Shown here piece by piece: positions 57,686-64,000 of a stretch of DNA of 64,000 bases; the stretch's first letter is position 1; each line of letters opens with the position of its first letter. The notes beneath the pieces were generated by a model. It saw nothing but the letters and a program-made list of their open reading frames with translations. It had not been told where the DNA came from and searched no databases. Source of the stretch: CADEEN01 sp963706685 (GTDB lineage Bacteria; Pseudomonadota; Gammaproteobacteria; Burkholderiales; Burkholderiaceae_C); contig CAVPMY010000011.1 of the NCBI GenBank assembly GCA_963706685.1, forward strand, positions 62,001 to 126,000. Reading direction: 5' to 3'. Position numbers and translations under genes: made by a program.

Positions 57686-58960
57686 CTAGGCGGCTGCCGG
57701 CTTGGCATCCAGATCGAACGCGCGGTGCAGCGCCCTGACCGCCAGCTCCATGTACTTCTCGTCGACAACCACGCTGGTCTTGATCTCGCTGGTGGAAATC
57801 ATCTGGATGTTGATGCCCTCCTCCGAGAGCGTGCGAAACATCGTCGCCGCCACGCCGACATGGCTGCGCATGCCGATGCCGACGATGGAGACCTTGCAGA
57901 TGCGCGGGTCGCCGGTGACCTCGCTCGCTCCAGTGGCCGGCGCCACCTGCGACTTCAACAGATCGATCGTGCGCTGGTAGTCGTTGCGGTGCACGGTGAA
58001 CGAGAAGTCGGTCTTGCCGTCGTGCGAGACGTTCTGGATGATCACGTCGACGTCGATGTTCGCCTCGGCCACCGGCCCCAGGATGCGGTAGGCCACCCCG
58101 GGCTTGTCGGGCACGCCCAGGATCGTGACCTTGGCTTCGTCGCGGTTGAAGGCAATGCCCGAGACAATGGCTTGTTCCATTTTGACGTCGTCCTCGAAAG
58201 TGATCAGCGTGCCCGAGCGGGCTTCCTCGTCGATGGGGATATCCCAGTCGGTGAAGCTCGACAGCACGCGCAGCGGCACGCGGTACTTGCCGGCAAACTC
58301 CACCGAGCGGATCTGCAGCACCTTGGAACCCAGGCTGGCCATCTCGAGCATTTCCTCGAAGCTGACCGTGGCCAGGCGCTGCGCCTCGGGCACGATGCGC
58401 GGGTCGGTGGTGTAGACGCCATCGACGTCGGTGAAGATCAGGCACTCGGCAGCCTTCATGGCCGCAGCCACGGCGACGGCCGAGGTATCGCTGCCGCCGC
58501 GGCCGAGCGTCGTCACGTTGCCCGCGTCGTCAACGCCCTGGAAGCCGGCGATGACGACCACCTTGCCGGCGGCCAGGTCCGCGCGCACCCGGGCGTCGTC
58601 GATGCGCCGGATGCGCGCCTTGGTGAACGACGAATCGGTGTCGATCGGCAACTGCCAGCCGGCGTAGCTTACGGCCTGCAGGCCTTCGGCCTGCAGCGCG
58701 ATCGACAGCAAGCCCACGGAGACCAGCTCACCGGTGGCGGCAATCGCATCGAGCTCGCGCATCACGGCCGGCGTGACTTGCTGCGGCTGCAACTCCTTGG
58801 CCAGGCCCAGCAGGCGATTGGTCTCACCGCTCATCGCCGAGGGCACGACGATCATCTGGTGCCCCGCCCTCGCCCATTTGGCGACGCGCCGGGCGACGTT
58901 GCGGATGCGATCGGTGGACCCCATCGAGGTGCCGCCGTACTTGTGAACGATCAATGCCAT
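57686..58960 (-). CDS. lysC: Aspartate kinase LysC
   Basis: Phosphorylates aspartate, the first step towards Lys, Thr, Met and diaminopimelate. The 424-residue protein starts MALIVHKYGGTSMG, the aspartokinase signature, with GRGGSDTSAVAVAAAM and FTDVDGVYTTDPR in the catalytic domain, and two C-terminal ACT domains (VTILGVPDKPGVAYRILG and VSIVGIGMRSHVGVAATMF) that mediate feedback inhibition by lysine/threonine. It lies 36 bp downstream of tilS and directly upstream of tRNA-Ser. Intact. Confidence 0.97.
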   Translation of the reverse strand: MALIVHKYGGTSMGSTDRIRNVARRVAKWARAGHQMIVVPSAMSGETNRLLGLAKELQPQQVTPAVMRELDAIAATGELVSVGLLSIALQAEGLQAVSYAGWQLPIDTDSSFTKARIRRIDDARVRADLAAGKVVVIAGFQGVDDAGNVTTLGRGGSDTSAVAVAAAMKAAECLIFTDVDGVYTTDPRIVPEAQRLATVSFEEMLEMASLGSKVLQIRSVEFAGKYRVPLRVLSSFTDWDIPIDEEARSGTLITFEDDVKMEQAIVSGIAFNRDEAKVTILGVPDKPGVAYRILGPVAEANIDVDVIIQNVSHDGKTDFSFTVHRNDYQRTIDLLKSQVAPATGASEVTGDPRICKVSIVGIGMRSHVGVAATMFRTLSEEGINIQMISTSEIKTSVVVDEKYMELAVRALHRAFDLDAKPAAA

Positions 58961-58996
58961 CTGGCGTGGTTGGTTGTCGGATGAGAAACGGCGAGT

Positions 58997-60286
58997 TTAT
59001 CGACCCTCCACCCACGCCAGGCTGACGCGCGGCTGGCCGGGGGCGGCGAGCGCACGTGCATCGGTGCCCAGGCCCGGCACGAACAGCAGTTGGCCGGCGG
59101 CCGAGACGAGCAGCGGTGCGTGACGCGACCAGGCGGCAACGCCGGCCGCCTGGAACTGCTTTTTCAGGCTGCGTGGCGGCGTGGCGGGCGCGCGCTGAAA
59201 TTGTTGACTCGCCTCGCGCGCGCGCCACTGCGCATCGCGCAGCATCACCTGCGGGATGCCACCGTGCTTTGCCCTGCTGACGCGCAGCGATGCAGCGGTG
59301 CCGGGCACGTCGTGCCTGCCGATGCGATGCACGTCCGCAGCGCAAGGCAAGGTCGCGGGTGCCCTGCCGTGCGCTGCGATCAGCGTCAGGCGGCCTCGGT
59401 AGCGCCTCAACTCGCCGCCATCGAAGGGCCAGCGTGCAGGCGTGGTGCCGGCCAACTCGCGCTCCAGGCGATCGAGCAGCGTCTGGGCGACACCCTGTTC
59501 GGCGTGTGGCTGCAGCCAACGCCGCAGGCACTCGCGCCGCCTAGCCTCGGACAGCGCGTGCCAGCGCTCGATCACCAAGGCGCCAGCGTCGCAGACCGTG
59601 CTCAGATCGGCCTGCGACATTTCGTTGATCAACGCTTGCGCACGCGCTGCTTGTGCCGCTGCATCTGCCAGCGCGCCCTCCGCGTCTGCAAATGCAGCGT
59701 GCAATGCGGGCATCACCTGCAGGCGCAGACGGTTGCGTGCGAAGCGCGGGTCGGCGTTGCTGGCATCGTCCACGTAAGCAATGCGATGCCTGCGCACATA
59801 GGCCTCGATCGCCTGGCGTGGTTGTTCGAGCCAGGGCCGCACCCAGGTGATGCCCTCGCGCAGCGCGCTGGCAGGCATGGCGGCCAGGCCTGCAGCGCCC
59901 GCGCCGCGCAGCGCCTGCAGCAGGAAAGTCTCCGCCTGATCCGCGCGATGGTGCGCCAGTGCCACCACATCGCAGCCGGTGTCCCGCGCCATCGTCGCCA
60001 AGGCCGCATAGCGCCCTGCCCTGGCCCAGGCCTCGACGCTTTGACCCCGCGCCGGTTGGCCCGTCAGCCGCTGCATCGCAAAGTGCAGCGGCAGGCCCTT
60101 GGCCCGCCAGCGCTTGCACGTTCGCTCGACCCCTACCGACCAGGCGTCGGCCTGGGATTGCAGTCCGTGATGTACATGCAGCGCCCAGACCTCGACGCCC
60201 TGCCCTTGCGCCGCCCGCGCCAGGCAATGCAGCAGCGCCATCGAATCGCGGCCACCGCTGACGGCCACCGCGATCCTCGAGGTCAT
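58997..60286 (-). CDS. tilS: tRNA(Ile)-lysidine synthase TilS
   Basis: Converts the wobble C of tRNA-Ile(CAU) to lysidine, so that AUA is read as Ile. The start at 60286 gives MTSRIAVAVSGGRDSMALLH with the PP-loop SGGxDS ATP site; further landmarks are VHHGLQSQADAW, LAHHRADQAETFLLQALRGAG and RNRLRLQVMPAL. At 429 residues it contains the C-terminal substrate-binding part. The ATG overlaps the accA stop (ATGA). Intact. Confidence 0.95.
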   Translation of the reverse strand: MTSRIAVAVSGGRDSMALLHCLARAAQGQGVEVWALHVHHGLQSQADAWSVGVERTCKRWRAKGLPLHFAMQRLTGQPARGQSVEAWARAGRYAALATMARDTGCDVVALAHHRADQAETFLLQALRGAGAAGLAAMPASALREGITWVRPWLEQPRQAIEAYVRRHRIAYVDDASNADPRFARNRLRLQVMPALHAAFADAEGALADAAAQAARAQALINEMSQADLSTVCDAGALVIERWHALSEARRRECLRRWLQPHAEQGVAQTLLDRLERELAGTTPARWPFDGGELRRYRGRLTLIAAHGRAPATLPCAADVHRIGRHDVPGTAASLRVSRAKHGGIPQVMLRDAQWRAREASQQFQRAPATPPRSLKKQFQAAGVAAWSRHAPLLVSAAGQLLFVPGLGTDARALAAPGQPRVSLAWVEGR

Positions 60287-61254
60287 CGCTCTTTGGCGTC
60301 CGAGAAGCGCCCGTAGGACTGCAAGCGCTCGTAGCGGCGATCGAGCAGGTCCTTGACCTTCAGGTCGTTGACCTGGCGCAGCGCATCGCCGAGCGCACGC
60401 TTGAGCGAGGCGCACATGGCCTTGATGTCGCGGTGCGCGCCGCCGACCGGCTCGTTGACGATCTTGTCGACGAGGCCCAGCGCCTTCAGCCGGTGGGCGG
60501 TGATGCCCAGGGCTTCGGCAGCCTCGGGTGCACGCTCGGCGGTCTTCCAGAGGATGGAGGCGCAGCCTTCGGGCGAGATCACCGAGTACACCGAGTACTG
60601 CAGCATCAGCACCTGATCGCCGACCGACAGCGCCAGTGCGCCGCCCGAGCCGCCCTCACCGATGATGGTGACGATGATCGGCACTTCGAGCTGCGCCAGC
60701 TCGAAGATGTTGTGGCCGATGGCCTCGCTCTGGCCGCGCTCTTCGGCGCCGATGCCGGGATAGGCGCCCGGTGTGTCGACGAAGGTGAACAGCGGCAGCT
60801 TGAACTTCTGCGCCAGCCGCATCAGGCGCAGGGCCTTGCGATAACCCTCGGGCCGGCTCATGCCGAAGTTGCGCGCTGCGCGCTCCTTGGTGTCGCGGCC
60901 CTTCTGGTGGCCGATGACCATGCAGGCCTGGCCGTTGAAGCGCGCCAGGCCGCCGACGATCGACAGGTCATCGGCGAACGCACGGTCGCCATGCAGTTCG
61001 TGGAAATCCGTGAACAGCTCGCCCAGGTAGTCGAGCGTGTACGGGCGCTGCGGATGGCGGGCGATCTGCGTCACCTGCCACGGCGTCAGGCGGCTGTAGA
61101 TCTCCTTGGTGAGCTGCTGGCTCTTTTCATCGAGGCGGCCGATCTCTTCGGAGATGTCGACAGCCGATTCGTTCTGCACATAGCGCAGTTCCTCGATCTT
61201 GGCGTCGAGCTCGGCGATGGGTTGTTCGAACTCGAGGAAGTGACGTTTGCTCAT
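60283..61254 (-). CDS. accA: Acetyl-CoA carboxylase carboxyltransferase alpha subunit AccA
   Basis: Alpha subunit of the carboxyltransferase that makes malonyl-CoA for fatty-acid synthesis. 323 residues, start MSKRHFLEFEQPIAELDAKI; landmarks are WQVTQIARHPQRPYTLDYL, FGMSRPEGYRKALRLM, FVDTPGAYPGIGAEERGQSE and GEGGSGGALALSVGD. Lies upstream of and overlapping tilS. Intact. Confidence 0.97.
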   Translation of the reverse strand: MSKRHFLEFEQPIAELDAKIEELRYVQNESAVDISEEIGRLDEKSQQLTKEIYSRLTPWQVTQIARHPQRPYTLDYLGELFTDFHELHGDRAFADDLSIVGGLARFNGQACMVIGHQKGRDTKERAARNFGMSRPEGYRKALRLMRLAQKFKLPLFTFVDTPGAYPGIGAEERGQSEAIGHNIFELAQLEVPIIVTIIGEGGSGGALALSVGDQVLMLQYSVYSVISPEGCASILWKTAERAPEAAEALGITAHRLKALGLVDKIVNEPVGGAHRDIKAMCASLKRALGDALRQVNDLKVKDLLDRRYERLQSYGRFSDAKER

Positions 61255-61338
61255 GGCGCGCTGCCACCGGGCCGTGCCAAGGCATGCACAACGCCCCCCA
61301 GGGGCATCGCGAACAGAGTCAGCTTGGGGATCATTTCG

Positions 61339-61989
61339 TCAGTACTCCACCGGCAGCGGGTCGAGGCTGCGCCAGATATACCACGTCGCGACGGAGCGGT
61401 AGGGTGCCCAGGCGTCGCCGACCTCGCGCGCTTCGGCGCGCGTCACCGGCTCGCCGCTGAAGTAGTTGACGCTGATGCCTTTGATCAGGCCCAGGTCGTC
61501 GACCGGCAGCACATTGGGCCGCATCAGGTGAAAGATCAGGAACATCTCGGCCGTCCAGCGGCCGATGCCGCGGATGGCCACCAGTTCTTCGATGATGGCC
61601 TCGTCGTCCATCTGCTGCCACTGGCGCACATGGACCGTACCCAGGTTGAAGTGCGTGGCCAGGTCGCGCAGGTACTCGACCTTGCGCGCCGACAGCCCGG
61701 CACCGCGCATGGTGTCCGTCTTCAGCTTGGCCACGTCGATCGGCGGCAGCTTGTTCGTTGGCGACTCGACGAGCGCGGCAAAACGCTCCCACACCGACTG
61801 CGCAGCCTTCACCGAGATCTGCTGGCCGACGATCGAGCGCGCCAGCGTCGTGAAGGCGTCACCCCGGCTTTGCAGCCGCGCTTCGCCGAACTGCGGGATC
61901 AGCTTCTTCATCACGCGGTCGCGCCGCGCCAGGTGCTTGCAGGCCTCGTCCCAGTACGCGGGGGTGACTGCGGCGACGGCCTTGATCAT
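61339..61989 (-). CDS. DNA-3-methyladenine glycosylase, AlkA/HhH-GPD type
   Basis: Base-excision DNA repair glycosylase that removes alkylated bases. The start at 61989 (MIKAVAAVTPAYWDEACKHL) gives 216 residues. The helix-hairpin-helix reads LVAIRGIGRWTAEMFLIF and the catalytic Asp lies in NVLPVDDLGLIKG; ARSIVGQQISVKAA is the family segment near the N-terminus. It lacks the N-terminal AlkA beta-domain, so it is of the short type. Located between cysS (12 bp upstream) and accA, in the order typical of Burkholderiales. Confidence 0.93.
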   Translation of the reverse strand: MIKAVAAVTPAYWDEACKHLARRDRVMKKLIPQFGEARLQSRGDAFTTLARSIVGQQISVKAAQSVWERFAALVESPTNKLPPIDVAKLKTDTMRGAGLSARKVEYLRDLATHFNLGTVHVRQWQQMDDEAIIEELVAIRGIGRWTAEMFLIFHLMRPNVLPVDDLGLIKGISVNYFSGEPVTRAEAREVGDAWAPYRSVATWYIWRSLDPLPVEY

Positions 61990-62000
61990 CGTGCGCGATC

Positions 62001-63368
62001 CTAGGCCTTGACCCAGGTGGTGCCCTGCGCCGAGTCCTTCAACTCGATGCCCTGAGCCGCCAGGTCCTGGCGGATGCGGTCGGCCTCGGCGTAGTTCTTT
62101 GCCGCCTTGGCTTGTTGACGCGCAGCAATCGCCGCTTCGATGGCCGCTGAATCGAGACCCCCTTGCAGGTAGGTGCGCGGCGCCTGCTGCAACACGCCGA
62201 GCACGCCGCCGAGCGAGCGCAGCAGCGCTGCGGTATCCGGCGAGCGCGTGCGATTGAGCTCGCCGGCGAGCTCGAACAGGACCGCCAACGCCTCCGGCGT
62301 GTTGAAGTCTTCGTTCATGGCCGTGCGGAAGGCGGCGGCGCGCGGCTCGGACCAATCCAGCGTCGCCGCAGTTGGCACAACACCGTCGAGCGCGGTGTAG
62401 AGCCGACGCAGCGCCTGGCGCGCGTCCTCGAGATTGCCGTCGCTGAAGTTGAACGGGCTGCGGTAGTGCGTGCGCAGCATGAAAAATCGCAGCGTCTCGC
62501 CGTCGAACTTCGCCAGCACATCGCGGATGGTGAAGAAGTTGCCCAGCGACTTGGACATCTTCTCGTTGTCGACGTTGAGAAATCCGTTGTGCAGCCAGTA
62601 GTTCGCGAGCGGCCCGTTGCCGGCACCTTCGCTCTGGGCAATTTCGTTTTCGTGATGCGGAAAGATCAGGTCCATGCCGCCGCCGTGGATGTCGAACGGC
62701 TCGCCCAGCAGCGCCACGCTCATCGCCGAGCACTCGATGTGCCAGCCGGGCCGGCCAGGGCCGTAGGGGCTCGGGTACTTGGCGTCGTCAGGTTCGCTCG
62801 GCTTGGCCGACTTCCACATCACGAAGTCCAGCGGGTCGTGCTTGCCGTCGAGCACGGCAACCCGCTCGCCGGCGCGCAGCTCGTCGAGGCTCTTGCCGGA
62901 GAGCTTGCCGTAGCCAGGCAGCTTGCGTACGGCGAAGTTGACGTCGCCGTTGGGCGACTGGTACGCCAGGCCCTTGCGCTGCAAGGTTGCGATCAGACCG
63001 ACCATGGCCGCGACGTGATCAGTTGCCCGCGGCTCGTGCGTCGGTCGCTGCACGCCGACTGCGTCGAGGTCGCGGTGCATGGCGCCGATCATCTCGTCGG
63101 TCAAGGCGCGGATCGACATGCGCCGCTCGAGTGCGCGCTTGATGATCTTGTCGTCGATGTCGGTGATGTTGCGCACGTAGGTGACCTCGTAGCCCAGAGC
63201 GCGCAGCCAACGCTGCACCACGTCGAACGCCATCATCATCCGCAAGTGGCCCATGTGGCACAGGTCATAGACCGTGATGCCGCACACGTACATGCCCACC
63301 TTGCCCTCACGGATCGGGTGGAACTCCTCCAGACTTCGCGTCAGCGTGTTGTGCAGTCTCAGCGTCAT
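62001..63368 (-). CDS. cysS: Cysteinyl-tRNA synthetase CysS
   Basis: Class I aminoacyl-tRNA synthetase, 455 residues from the ATG at 63368 (MTLRLHNTLTRSLEEF); an ATG four codons upstream is also possible. Zinc-ligand and HIGH-motif region: CGITVYDLCHMGHLRMM; further zinc ligands in WHIECSAM and FPHHENEIAQSE; KMSKS motif in NEKMSKSLGNFF. The C-terminal DALR/anticodon region is present. Divergent from the peptidyl-prolyl isomerase gene, with a palindrome in between. Intact. Confidence 0.97.
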   Translation of the reverse strand: MTLRLHNTLTRSLEEFHPIREGKVGMYVCGITVYDLCHMGHLRMMMAFDVVQRWLRALGYEVTYVRNITDIDDKIIKRALERRMSIRALTDEMIGAMHRDLDAVGVQRPTHEPRATDHVAAMVGLIATLQRKGLAYQSPNGDVNFAVRKLPGYGKLSGKSLDELRAGERVAVLDGKHDPLDFVMWKSAKPSEPDDAKYPSPYGPGRPGWHIECSAMSVALLGEPFDIHGGGMDLIFPHHENEIAQSEGAGNGPLANYWLHNGFLNVDNEKMSKSLGNFFTIRDVLAKFDGETLRFFMLRTHYRSPFNFSDGNLEDARQALRRLYTALDGVVPTAATLDWSEPRAAAFRTAMNEDFNTPEALAVLFELAGELNRTRSPDTAALLRSLGGVLGVLQQAPRTYLQGGLDSAAIEAAIAARQQAKAAKNYAEADRIRQDLAAQGIELKDSAQGTTWVKA

Positions 63369-63384
63369 CGTTGGATACAAACAA

Positions 63385-63420
63385 AGCGGCCTCGATGCCG
63401 CTGGGTGCTGCGAGGCCGCT
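63385..63420. promoter_or_regulatory. 10-bp inverted repeat between cysS and the isomerase gene
   Basis: AGCGGCCTCG and its exact reverse complement CGAGGCCGCT are separated by 16 bases, 17 bp upstream of the cysS start codon in the divergent cysS / peptidyl-prolyl isomerase spacer. A shorter alternative stem (GCGGC / GCCGC) uses the left arm. It may be a hairpin in the cysS leader or a binding site for a dimeric regulator. Confidence 0.45.
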
Positions 63421-63481
63421 CGATAGAATGCGCAAAATCAGTATAGCGGGCACGCTCGACGTGCCGAGGAGCAGATCACCC

Positions 63482-64000
63482 ATGAAAACCCGCCTTGTCG
63501 CCATGCTCACCGCCGCGCTGATGTGCGCGCCGCTGTCCGCCCAGGTTTCGGCGCAACAGAAGGTCAAGCTCGCCACCAGCATGGGTGACATCGTGATCGA
63601 ACTCGACGCCGCGAAGACGCCCAAGTCGGCCGAGAATTTCGTGCAGTACGTGAAGGCAGGTCACTACGACGGCACGATCTTCCATCGCGTGATCGAGGAC
63701 TTCATGATCCAGGGCGGCGGCATGAAGCCCGACATGGCGGAAAAACCAACCCGCGCACCGATTCCGCTGGAGTCGCGCACGGGACTGTCCAATGTTCGCG
63801 GCAGTGTCGCGATGGCGCGCACGATGGATCCGAACTCGGCCACCGCGCAGTTCTTCATCAACGTCAAGGACAACGTTTTTCTCGATCAACCTAATGCGCG
63901 CGATGGCAATGGCTACGCGGTCTTCGGCAAGGTCGTCTCGGGCATGGACGTGGTCGACAAGATCCGCGCCGTCGCGGTGAATGACAAGGGCGGCCACCAG
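63482..64000 (+). CDS. ppiA: Secreted cyclophilin-type peptidyl-prolyl isomerase, 3' end outside window
   Basis: Periplasmic cyclophilin that catalyses prolyl cis-trans isomerisation. Start at 63482 with GAGGAG upstream; signal peptide MKTRLVAMLTAALMCAPLSA with cleavage near AQVSAQ. The cyclophilin fold follows: TSMGDIVIELD, the active-site Arg/Phe segment FHRVIEDFMIQGGG, NSATAQFFINVKDN and NGYAVFGKVVSGMDVVDKI. The window ends after 173 codons, close to the expected C-terminus. A cytoplasmic PpiB copy often follows in this group but would lie outside. Confidence 0.93.
   Translation, partial: MKTRLVAMLTAALMCAPLSAQVSAQQKVKLATSMGDIVIELDAAKTPKSAENFVQYVKAGHYDGTIFHRVIEDFMIQGGGMKPDMAEKPTRAPIPLESRTGLSNVRGSVAMARTMDPNSATAQFFINVKDNVFLDQPNARDGNGYAVFGKVVSGMDVVDKIRAVAVNDKGGHQ

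Overview
The window is high-GC DNA from a betaproteobacterium, most likely a Burkholderiales member of the Rubrivivax/Leptothrix type. The evidence is protein resemblance plus the housekeeping order cysS - alkA-like glycosylase - accA - tilS - lysC - tRNA-Ser at 57.5-63.4 kb, an order I associate with that group. Almost everything is on the minus strand; the exceptions are a two-partner secretion pair, one sheath-like gene and the peptidyl-prolyl isomerase at the right edge.

Layout. (1) 1-9.1 kb: a minus-strand catabolic operon, reading from 9.1 kb leftwards: TRAP transporter dctP-dctQ-dctM, a fused enoyl-CoA hydratase/3-hydroxyacyl-CoA dehydrogenase, a thiolase, a haloalkane dehalogenase of the DhlA type, a PaaI-like thioesterase and an acyl-CoA dehydrogenase cut by the window edge. 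Most of these genes are joined by ATGA, GTGA or TGATG overlaps. (2) 9.4-12.3 kb: a hemerythrin-domain gene, then a scarred zone holding a 3' tRNA fragment, a ParE-like toxin remnant, an intact PLP-dependent threonine dehydratase, a decayed IS3-family fragment and two truncated gene ends. (3) 12.4-20.2 kb: a plus-strand two-partner secretion pair. The outer-membrane TpsB precedes a TpsA exoprotein of about 2,000 residues with four 90-residue YDG-type repeats and a C-terminal caspase-like domain. (4) 20.2-55.4 kb: a type VI secretion (T6SS) locus. One minus-strand arm (55.35 to 40.3 kb) carries tssA, tssB, tssC, hcp, tagJ, tssE, tssF, tssG, tssH and then a cargo module: an unrecognised protein, a PI-PLC-like phosphodiesterase, an M35-like zinc metallopeptidase, an exported protein and a small ORF. 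A second minus-strand arm (38.8 to 20.2 kb) carries a TPR-methyltransferase, vgrG, two unknown genes, an FHA protein, a PP2C phosphatase, a PAAR-like protein, tssK, tssL, tssM, tagF, a Ser/Thr kinase and an OmpA-like protein. A plus-strand gene that fuses TssB-like and TssC-like parts lies between the arms. No tssJ is seen. (5) 55.35-57.65 kb: a tyrosine integrase beside the 3' end of tRNA-Ser(GCT). (6) 57.7-64 kb: the housekeeping block.

The kinase, PP2C phosphatase, FHA protein and TagF together make the threonine-phosphorylation switch known from HSI-I-like T6SSs. The kinase and TssL carry nearly the same N-terminal motif (DRTVIRP / DRTIIKP), which is a plausible FHA docking phosphosite. 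The points most worth follow-up are the TpsA-caspase fusion with its convergent OmpA/kinase neighbours, the TssB-TssC fusion paralogue, and the cargo module downstream of tssH.

Caution: many conserved genes are broken by single-base indels (acyl-CoA dehydrogenase, thiolase, dctM, tagH, vgrG, tssC, tssF, tssG, and tssH with about a dozen), while other long genes are intact. I read most of these as assembly errors and give corrected gene spans; coordinates inside the broken genes are approximate.
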